From positions 124,001 to 188,000 of the forward strand of contig NZ_AKIZ01000013.1 of the NCBI RefSeq assembly GCF_000282595.1: DNA of 64,000 nt, written 5' to 3'. Each line of letters opens with the position of its first letter. The first letter of the stretch is position 1. Shown one piece after another: positions 26,927 through 33,320 of this stretch. Source of the DNA: Phyllobacterium sp. YR531. GTDB taxonomy: Bacteria; Pseudomonadota; Alphaproteobacteria; Rhizobiales; Rhizobiaceae. The notes beneath the pieces are model-generated. The model did not search any database, was not told the origin of the DNA, and saw nothing but the letters and a program-made list of their open reading frames with translations. The translations under genes were made by a program, and so were the position numbers.

Positions 26927-27294
26927 TGTTAAAATGTATTGCAATAGGTTTCGGCACTTTCGTTGCCATTATATTTATCATTGTCGGCGCGCTTTTTTTC
27001 AAGCCTTTATGGTACACTGTACCACAATGTGGTGACACTCCCATCGAGACCGTGAGAGCCGACATACTCTCCGTCGTTTCTCGACCGGGGTTCTTCAAGT
27101 ATATTGACGCTGAATATGACGGTTTCGAGCCTGTTGAAGATATCGGTTATACCGATCCAGCAACGCTTTGGTCCCAGACTTTTTATGTGACCAAATCTGG
27201 GCGGAAAATCGCTAGAATTTTCGGAATGCTAATATGTGACGGATCATTCGAGATGTCTGTAGATCAAACATTTATACCGGAGCCGCCAAAGTAA
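26926..27294 (+). CDS. Small membrane-anchored protein, unknown function
   Basis: 122 residues: an N-terminal membrane helix (about 5-27, IAIGFGTFVAIIFIIVGALFF), then a soluble domain with two cysteines and many aromatics, probably periplasmic. GGAG lies nine bases before the ATG. AT-rich codon use is unlike the flanking core genes. No family is recognised. It sits between the secretion remnant and the intact GlxA-type regulator gene, inside the region bounded by the two araC 3' ends. Confidence 0.6.
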   Translation: MLKCIAIGFGTFVAIIFIIVGALFFKPLWYTVPQCGDTPIETVRADILSVVSRPGFFKYIDAEYDGFEPVEDIGYTDPATLWSQTFYVTKSGRKIARIFGMLICDGSFEMSVDQTFIPEPPK

Positions 27295-27338
27295 TTATCA
27301 ATCACGGCTTATAAAACTATACAGTGCCAACGCAAAAC

Positions 27339-28292
27339 TTAGACCGAAAAGCGTTGGCGGTAGGTTTGGGGATTGGTGCCCAAGCTTCGCATGAATGCGC
27401 GGCGCATGGTCTCTTCCGATCCAAAGCCGCAGCGCCGCGAAACGCGGGCAACTGTCAGCCCCTCTTCCAGCAGGCGGCGGGCTGTTTCAATCCGTATATC
27501 TTCGATGGCGCGGGCTGGTGTCCGCCCGGTTTTCTGCCGGTAATGGCGCGAGAAACTGCGCGGACTCATGCATGCCTGCTCAGCCAGTACCTCAAGCGAT
27601 AGTGTCTTGCTCAAGTTCTCCATGATCCAGCCATGAAGTCGGTCGAAATGCCGGTCGCCCTCCTGCAGGGTCAGTGCAGCGCTGAACTGCGTCTGTCCAC
27701 CGGGGCGCTTGAGGAACACCACGAGCTGCCTTGCGACAGCCAGCGCCATATCGCGCCCGAGATCTGCTTCCACCAGCGCAAGTGCCAGATCAATTCCAGC
27801 TGTCACACCTGCTGATGTCCAGATATTGCCATCCTGCACAAAGATCGGGTCCGGATCGAGGAGCACCAGAGGGTAGCGTTTGGCGAATTCATCACAGCGC
27901 TGCCAGTGTGTCACCGCCCGCTTTCCATTCAGCAACCCCGTTTCAGCCAGAAGCAGGGCCCCGCTGCAAACCGAGGCAGTGCGCCCTGCCAGCTTGGCAC
28001 GATCCTTCACCCATTTAACCAGCGTCACATTTTCGCAAGCAGCATTGACGCCTCGCCCACCCGCCACGATCAGCGTATCGGGAATACTTTCATTGCCCGG
28101 CAAAGGCACCGCCGTCAGCTCCAACCCGGATGTGGTGAGTACGGGTGTCTTCTCGGCCATGACCACCATTTGATAAGGCAGCGCAATGCCCTTGGCTGCG
28201 GCTAGATCATTGGCCGAGGCAAAAACCTGCAAAGGCCCTGCCACATCCAGCAGCTGGGCCTGATCAAAGGTCAATATCTCGATACGGCGCAT
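27339..28292 (-). CDS. GlxA-type transcriptional regulator (DJ-1/PfpI plus AraC HTH)
   Basis: A 317-residue regulator. An N-terminal DJ-1/PfpI-like sensor (about 1-190) includes VAGGRGVNAACEN and SVCSGALLLAETGLLNGKRAVTHW, which retains the nucleophile-like Cys. An AraC-type double helix-turn-helix occupies the last 100 residues. Such proteins often control the adjacent divergent gene, here the DJ-1-like hydratase 84 bases away. The start at 28292 gives the usual MRRIEILTFDQAQLLDVAGP opening; a longer reading of 14 residues exists. Confidence 0.9.
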   Translation of the reverse strand: MRRIEILTFDQAQLLDVAGPLQVFASANDLAAAKGIALPYQMVVMAEKTPVLTTSGLELTAVPLPGNESIPDTLIVAGGRGVNAACENVTLVKWVKDRAKLAGRTASVCSGALLLAETGLLNGKRAVTHWQRCDEFAKRYPLVLLDPDPIFVQDGNIWTSAGVTAGIDLALALVEADLGRDMALAVARQLVVFLKRPGGQTQFSAALTLQEGDRHFDRLHGWIMENLSKTLSLEVLAEQACMSPRSFSRHYRQKTGRTPARAIEDIRIETARRLLEEGLTVARVSRRCGFGSEETMRRAFMRSLGTNPQTYRQRFSV

Positions 28293-28376
28293 GGCACTTG
28301 GCTTGAAACGAGGGTTGATTGGCAATCTTGCCAAGTTCTATTCCTGTACATTGCCAGCGTCAACAGGAGTACCCTT

Positions 28377-29042
28377 ATGCCCTTAACCTTTGGAATACTC
28401 GCATTTCCCCGCGTTCAACAACTCGACCTCACGGGCCCCTATGAGGTGTTTGCATCAGCCCCTGACACACAGGTTCACCTTATCTGGAAGGATCTCGAGC
28501 CCTTGACGTCCGCGACCGGCCTCAAGCTGACCCCCACAATGACGTTCAAGGACTGTCCGCAACTTGATGTCATTTGCGTTCCCGGTGGCGGCGGTATCAA
28601 CGCGTTACTGCGCGACGAAGAGGTGCTGGCATTTATCCGCAAGCAGGCGGATCAAGCGCGCTTCATCACCTCCGTTTGCACCGGATCTTTGGTGCTTGGT
28701 GCAGCAGGCCTGCTCAAGGGCAAGCGTGCGGCAACCCATTGGAACGCGTTGGATTTTCTGCCGCATTTCGGTGCAATCCCCGTTGAGGAACGTGTCGTGC
28801 AGGATGGCAATCTGATTACAGCGGGCGGTGTAACATCAGGAATAGATTTCGGCCTGACTGTACTGGCAGAATTGATCGGGCAGACAGAAGCGGAGATTGT
28901 CCAGCTATCGCTGGAATATGCGCCAGCCCCTCCGTTCAAATCGGGAACGCCGAAGGAAGCATCTGCAGAGATTCTGGCGCATGCCAGACAGCGCCTTGCG
29001 AAAGCCCGCACTGAACGAGAAGCGATCCTTGGTCTAGGCTGA
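28377..29042 (+). CDS. DJ-1/PfpI family protein, isonitrile hydratase-like
   Basis: 221 residues of the DJ-1/PfpI superfamily. The nucleophile elbow SVCTGSLVLGAAGLLKGKRAATHW and the N-terminal LTGPYEVF closely resemble Pseudomonas isonitrile hydratase (InhA), which hydrates isonitriles to N-formamides. The Cys of VCTGS would be the nucleophile. Whether the substrate is conserved is unknown; related proteins are annotated only as DJ-1-like. It diverges from the GlxA-type regulator and overlaps the stop of the TetR gene by nine bases. Confidence 0.8.
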   Translation: MPLTFGILAFPRVQQLDLTGPYEVFASAPDTQVHLIWKDLEPLTSATGLKLTPTMTFKDCPQLDVICVPGGGGINALLRDEEVLAFIRKQADQARFITSVCTGSLVLGAAGLLKGKRAATHWNALDFLPHFGAIPVEERVVQDGNLITAGGVTSGIDFGLTVLAELIGQTEAEIVQLSLEYAPAPPFKSGTPKEASAEILAHARQRLAKARTEREAILGLG

Positions 29043-29639
29043 AACCAGTTCATCCCACGCGGCCATGGCCGCGCGGGCAGTCTTGGTCAGCTGCTCCAAT
29101 GTCGCTCCATCGCGTGCGGTGATCGACATGCCATGCTGTACGGTGACATAGAACTCAGCCACCTGCTGGAGATCGACGGCGTCCGCAATCTCGCCATCGC
29201 GTACCCCGCGCTCCAGTCGCCCGCGCAACAGCTCCACATTGTCCAACCTGCGATCCCGCAGCAAAGCGCACGGCGTGTTCTCCGCATCATCTCCATGCAG
29301 GGCGCCCAGGACCACCATGCAGCCATGCGGCTGGTCAGGGCTGGTATGCGAGATGGCGGTTTGCATCAGAAAATCGGCAATGCCTTCCTTGGCGGTGACC
29401 GCATTCGGGAGCGAGTTCTTGATGCGTTGCCCTACCTTGCCCGTGTAAAGCGCCACCGCCTCCCTGAACAGATCGGCCTTGCTGCCGAATGCAGCGTACA
29501 GGCTGGGCGCGTTGATCTGCATCGCAGCGGTAAGATCCGCCATCGAAGCGCTATCATAACCCTTTTTCCAGAATATCCACATGGCGCGTTCCAGCGCCGC
29601 ATCACGGTCGAATGCACGCGGACGACCTTTCGAAGACAT
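29034..29639 (-). CDS. TetR/AcrR family repressor
   Basis: 201 residues. The N-terminal HTH is clear (RDAALERAMWIFWKKGYDSASMADL, then INAPSLYAAFGSKADLF). The C-terminal ligand domain is of the type seen in regulators of short-chain dehydrogenases. It is divergent from the SDR gene, and a pair of mirror-image operators lies between them. It probably represses both genes and is released by an unknown small molecule. Confidence 0.92.
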   Translation of the reverse strand: MSSKGRPRAFDRDAALERAMWIFWKKGYDSASMADLTAAMQINAPSLYAAFGSKADLFREAVALYTGKVGQRIKNSLPNAVTAKEGIADFLMQTAISHTSPDQPHGCMVVLGALHGDDAENTPCALLRDRRLDNVELLRGRLERGVRDGEIADAVDLQQVAEFYVTVQHGMSITARDGATLEQLTKTARAAMAAWDELVSA

Positions 29640-29655
29640 GGCTAAGTCCTTTCTT

Positions 29656-29723
29656 TAATGATCGATACATAAATCACTTGACGCCCCGTTGCAACAGTGC
29701 CATCAATTATGTATCGATCATTA
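29656..29723. promoter_or_regulatory. Paired inverted operators between tetR-type gene and SDR
   Basis: TAATGATCGATACATAA at 29656-29672 and its perfect reverse complement TTATGTATCGATCATTA at 29707-29723 face each other across 34 bases. One copy lies beside each start codon. Each contains the palindromic core ATCGAT. This is the layout expected for a TetR protein controlling two divergent promoters. Confidence 0.75.
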
Positions 29724-29739
29724 CATAAAAGGAAATATG

Positions 29740-30480
29740 ATGTCCCGTCTTGAAAACAAGGTTGCCTTTATTACCGGCGGAAGCCGTGGAATGGGTGCCG
29801 CCATTGCACTGAAACTTGCTGAAGATGGCGCCGATATCGCCATCACCTATACCAGTGCGGCATCCAAGGCCGATGAAACAGTCAAGGCGATAGAAAAGCT
29901 TGGCCGCCGCGCCGTTGCCATCAAGGCTGACAATCTCGACGCCGCCGCTGTTGAAAGCGCTGTCAATGAAGCGCACACCAAGTTTGGCCGCCTCGACATC
30001 CTTGTCAATAATGCGGGCGTCTATACGATGGACACAGTTGATCAGCTTGAACTGGCGGAGTTTGACCGCGTTATGTCGATCCACGTTCGTGCCAGCTTTG
30101 TCGCTTCGAAAACCGCTGCTGCACATATGAGCGCTGGCGGTCGTATCATTACCATTGGCAGCAATCTCGCTGAGATTGTCCCCTTCAGCGGAATTCTTGC
30201 CTATGCCACCAGCAAGGCAGCGCTCATCGGCCTGACAAAAGCCCTTGCCCGCGACCTCGGCCCGCGGGAAATCACTGCAAACATCGTCCATCCCGGCTCT
30301 ACGGATACGGATATGAATCCTGCCAATGGCGATCATGCCGATGGGCAGCGCGCCCGCATGGCCATTCCGAAATTTGGTGAGGCCAGGGATATTGCCGGAC
30401 TTGTCGCATTTCTTGCCAGTGAAGAAAGCCGCTTTATCACCGGCTCAGGCTTTGTCATTGATGGCGGTGCCAACGCCTAG
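29740..30480 (+). CDS. Short-chain dehydrogenase/reductase
   Basis: A 246-residue Rossmann oxidoreductase. The cofactor motif TGGSRGMG (classical TGxxxGxG, with Arg suggesting NADPH), NNAG, catalytic Ser in IGSN, and YATSK (the YxxxK pair) are all present. The C-terminal FITGSGFVIDGGANA is typical of 3-oxoacyl-ACP-reductase-like SDRs. The substrate is unknown. Of two adjacent ATGs (29737 and 29740), the second has the better spacing from AAAAGGA. Expression is probably under the divergent TetR-type repressor. Confidence 0.9.
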   Translation: MSRLENKVAFITGGSRGMGAAIALKLAEDGADIAITYTSAASKADETVKAIEKLGRRAVAIKADNLDAAAVESAVNEAHTKFGRLDILVNNAGVYTMDTVDQLELAEFDRVMSIHVRASFVASKTAAAHMSAGGRIITIGSNLAEIVPFSGILAYATSKAALIGLTKALARDLGPREITANIVHPGSTDTDMNPANGDHADGQRARMAIPKFGEARDIAGLVAFLASEESRFITGSGFVIDGGANA

Positions 30481-30504
30481 GATTTCACGCTGATTGCCGA
30501 TGAT

Positions 30505-30533
30505 CCCTATCTCCCCATCATGGGGAGATAGGG
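30505..30533. terminator. Perfect 13-bp hairpin between convergent genes
   Basis: CCCTATCTCCCCA and TGGGGAGATAGGG pair perfectly around a three-base loop, between the SDR and ogt stops. No T-run follows on either strand, so it may act as a 3'-end stabiliser more than as a classical terminator. Confidence 0.5.
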
Positions 30534-30544
30534 GCATTGCGATC

Positions 30545-31114
30545 CTAGAACATGCTGCTTTGCGCAGTAATCGGATGGTACACCGGGCTTTCAGAAATAC
30601 CCGCCGCGACGCGATGTTCGAGGTCGAGCAAATAACGTTTGCGGTGTTTGCCGCCGCCATAACCAGTCAGCGCACCATCAGCCCCGATCACCCGGTGACA
30701 GGGAATTACGATCGCTATGCGATTCTGGCCATTGGCCGCGCCAACAGCCCGGCTTGAGTTGGGCTTACCGAGATCACGCGCTATGCCGCCATAGGTACGG
30801 GTTTCCCCATAGGGAATTTCTTGCAGCACAGACCATATCTGCTTTTGAAAAGGCATTGCCGGCAGCGCAAGTGGTGTTTCAAATCTGGTCAGCTTTCCCT
30901 CGAAATAAGCGTCTAGTTCTGCCTGTATACTGTCAAGCACGCCATTACTTCCCGCCTCTATCTTGTAGCCATAGCGCTGCTGCAATTCTTTCAGCTCATA
31001 TTCAAGGATTGTACGGTCGTGAAATTCCAGCAGCACCAGAGCTTCGCTGGTGGCCATGGCGATCATCGGACCAATTTTGGTCTGGATGGATTTGCTGAGC
31101 AATAATTTGGACAC
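30545..31114 (-). CDS. ogt: Methylated-DNA-protein-cysteine methyltransferase
   Basis: A 189-residue suicide repair protein that removes methyl groups from O6-methylguanine in DNA. The active-site motif VIPCHRVIG is present with its Cys acceptor, and SSRAVGAANGQNRIAIVIP before it contains the arginine finger. The N-terminal ribonuclease-H-like domain is intact. No Ada metal domain is attached. It is convergent with the SDR gene. Confidence 0.95.
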   Translation of the reverse strand: MSKLLLSKSIQTKIGPMIAMATSEALVLLEFHDRTILEYELKELQQRYGYKIEAGSNGVLDSIQAELDAYFEGKLTRFETPLALPAMPFQKQIWSVLQEIPYGETRTYGGIARDLGKPNSSRAVGAANGQNRIAIVIPCHRVIGADGALTGYGGGKHRKRYLLDLEHRVAAGISESPVYHPITAQSSMF

Positions 31115-31192
31115 GTCTTTTCTCCGACTCGTGCCTAGAATAGCCTTGATTATTTCCGCGCCAATCCTTTTCTTGCTCTGTGGAACTCTATT

Positions 31193-31957
31193 TTATTGCC
31201 GCGTGGCGATCGTCAACAGCGCACCTGCTTCACCCAGAGCTTGCCTTATATCCGCAGGTGGGTCCTGATCCGTCACCAACTCATCAAAGCCATCAAAGCC
31301 GCAAACCTTCACCAGCCCGCGACGGCCAAATTTCGTAGCATCGGTTATGGCCAGTTTGCGGGCTCCCCGCGACAATACAGTGCGGGCAAATTCCGCCTCT
31401 TCAAGATCATAATCCATCACCCCCCCCGATGCGTCTATGGCACCGATGGAAATGACAGCGTGGTTCACGCTGAACCGGCTGACAAATTCGATTGCCGAAA
31501 CGCCAAAGGCGGCACCGCTGTCACTACGCAACTCTCCACCTGCCATGAAAACCCTGTTGCCATTCACAGTCGAAAGGGTGCGGGCGATATCAGATGAATT
31601 GGTTATCACTGTCAGGTTGCGATGCTGCAAAAGTTCGCGGGCAAGGAAACTCGTTGTCGTACCCGTATCAAGCATGATGGATTCGCCATTCCTGATCGTA
31701 CGCGCCGCATATTCGCCTATTAGCCTTTTCGCATCGGCATTCTCACGCATGCGAAGTTCAAACGGCGCTTCTCCAAGATGCTGCGGAAGTCCGATGGCGC
31801 CGTGCACGCGGGTAATCGCACCCTCGTCATATAAGGGCTTGACGTCGCGCCGGATGGTTTCGAGAGAAACGCCCAGTTTCATCGCCAGGTCAGCAATCGA
31901 AATCGTTCCTTCATCCTGTAAAAGGCGCTTGATATCACCGCGGCGCTTCGAACTCAT
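31193..31957 (-). CDS. DeoR/GlpR family transcriptional regulator
   Basis: 254 residues. The N-terminal winged HTH reads SSKRRGDIKRLLQDEGTISIADLAMKLGVSLETIRRD, the DeoR signature. The C-terminal DeoRC sugar-phosphate isomerase-like domain contains MLDTGTTTSFLARELL. The start at 31957 is preferred, with AAAGG upstream. It is divergent from a phosphotransferase gene and two direct repeats lie in its promoter, so it probably controls the phosphotransferase-dehydrogenase unit in response to a phosphorylated ligand. Confidence 0.92.
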   Translation of the reverse strand: MSSKRRGDIKRLLQDEGTISIADLAMKLGVSLETIRRDVKPLYDEGAITRVHGAIGLPQHLGEAPFELRMRENADAKRLIGEYAARTIRNGESIMLDTGTTTSFLARELLQHRNLTVITNSSDIARTLSTVNGNRVFMAGGELRSDSGAAFGVSAIEFVSRFSVNHAVISIGAIDASGGVMDYDLEEAEFARTVLSRGARKLAITDATKFGRRGLVKVCGFDGFDELVTDQDPPADIRQALGEAGALLTIATRQ

Positions 31958-31997
31958 GACCGAACCTTTGACCAAACCGTAAGATAACGGGCATAAC

Positions 31998-32051
31998 TAC
32001 CACATAATTCGATGTAATCAGGCATAAAAACCACAAAATACCACATAATTC
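31998..32051. promoter_or_regulatory. Direct repeats upstream of the DeoR-type gene
   Basis: TACCACATAATTC occurs at 31998-32010 and again at 32039-32051, 41 bases apart (about four helical turns). A weaker match (ACCACAAAATACC) lies just before the second. DeoR-family regulators often bind such tandem sites, so these are candidate operators. Confidence 0.5.
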
Positions 32052-32098
32052 TGTTGACAGACGTCACAGGATGCAGGAACCTCACATCATAATAAGAA

Positions 32099-32258
32099 GC
32101 GTGGTTAGACAGGCTCATCGTGAGGGGAATCCTCGAATAACAAGAAGCATGTATGGGGATGCTACGCAGCAAGTCTTGAATAATCGTTCTGTTCCATGGA
32201 GAGCTCACACCCTCGTGAAACATGTTCGTTGCTCATGGTGAGTCTGTCTGACTGCGCT
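32099..32258. repeat. Diverged palindromic repeat
   Basis: The left arm AGCGTGGTTAGACAGGCTCA starts at 32099, and an imperfect reverse complement lies at 32231-32258. The arms share the CTCATGGTGAG core with the copies at 2433 and 21501 but have changed more. It occupies most of the gap before the phosphotransferase gene. Confidence 0.55.
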
Positions 32259-32310
32259 TCATGCCAGCGTCCTGAAATATTGGCCCCGCAGTGAGGAGCG
32301 GACGCGTCGC

Positions 32311-33216
32311 ATGACTACTGCAATACCTCCTGCTGATAATGGGATTGTGCAATCGCGCATTGCCAGCCTGCCACTGTGGAAAGGCAATATAAGCGTAGCC
32401 CTTTTAAAGGGCGGCATCAGCAATGAAAGCTATGTGGTCGAGGACAATGCAGGCAAATATGTTGTCCGCTTCGGCACAGATTATCCCTTTCATCACGTAT
32501 TCCGTGCCCGCGAGGCAATGACGGCCCGGGCCGCACATCGCGCCGGATTCGCGCCTGAGCTTTTTCACGCTGAAGATGGAGTCATGGTCACTGCTTTTCT
32601 TGGCGCAAAAACTTGGGACGCAGACGATGTGCGTGCAAATATTCCGCGTGTCGCAAAGCTCATCCGGCAGTTCCACACCAGCATGCCTCAGCATATTCTC
32701 GGGCCGGGCTTCATGTTCTGGGTTTTCCACGTGATCCGGGATTATGCCCGCACACTTGAAGCGGGCAAAAGCCGCTTTGTGTCCAAACTTCCTTCCTATC
32801 TGGCTATCGCCGAAGAAATGGAAACGGTGCAGAAACCGCTGCCCATCATCTTCAGCCATAATGACCTTCTGCCCGCCAATATTCTTGACGATGGGGAGCG
32901 GCTCTGGCTGATCGATTTCGAGTATGCGGGGTTCTCGACAGCCATGTTTGATCTGGCGGGTCTGGCGTCAAATGCCGGCCTCAGCACGGCAGAGTCGCAA
33001 ACCCTTCTGGAATCATATTTTGGTGGTCTGCCCGACCCTGATCTCCAGCGTTCCCATGCCGCAATGCAGTGCGCCTCCCTCTTGCGCGAAGCCATGTGGA
33101 GCATGGTTTCAGAGCTTCATCTCAATGCACCGGGTGTCGATTATGCAGCCTATACCGCTGAGAATTTGCTTCGGCTGGATCAGGCATTGGAGAGTTATCG
33201 GGCTGTGTATGGATAA
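32311..33216 (+). CDS. Phosphotransferase, choline-kinase/APH fold
   Basis: 301 residues of the aminoglycoside phosphotransferase/choline kinase fold. The catalytic loop is FSHNDLLPANIL (HxDxxxxN) and the metal motif is LIDFEYAG (DFE). GGISNESYVVEDNAGKYVVRF is the nucleotide loop with its lysine position changed to YVVRF. The arrangement resembles choline or ethanolamine kinases, and the next gene is a dimethylglycine/sarcosine dehydrogenase-like enzyme, which supports a role with a methylated amine alcohol. Antibiotic resistance is not indicated. GAGGAG lies a little far upstream. Confidence 0.8.
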   Translation: MTTAIPPADNGIVQSRIASLPLWKGNISVALLKGGISNESYVVEDNAGKYVVRFGTDYPFHHVFRAREAMTARAAHRAGFAPELFHAEDGVMVTAFLGAKTWDADDVRANIPRVAKLIRQFHTSMPQHILGPGFMFWVFHVIRDYARTLEAGKSRFVSKLPSYLAIAEEMETVQKPLPIIFSHNDLLPANILDDGERLWLIDFEYAGFSTAMFDLAGLASNAGLSTAESQTLLESYFGGLPDPDLQRSHAAMQCASLLREAMWSMVSELHLNAPGVDYAAYTAENLLRLDQALESYRAVYG

Positions 33217-33238
33217 TTTTCCAAACTGCAATCCCATT

Positions 33239-33283
33239 GTGCGTGGTTCGCCCTTCGACAGGCTCAGGAGGGCGAACCACGCA
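33239..33283. repeat. Short palindromic repeat, copy 3
   Basis: The GTGCGTGGTTCGCCC arm at 33239 and its mirror GGGCGAACCACGCA, ending at 33283, enclose about 16 bases. It is a compact member of the same family as 2433 and 21501, lying between the phosphotransferase and dehydrogenase genes. Confidence 0.75.
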
Positions 33284-33320
33284 ATAGTGAAATACAAACA
33301 ACCGTTAGAGTAACGTAATC

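Noticed and set aside
32311-33216. Aminoglycoside resistance kinase
   Set aside because: The fold is shared, but the neighbours (amine dehydrogenase, DeoR-type regulator) and resemblance to choline kinases point to metabolism.
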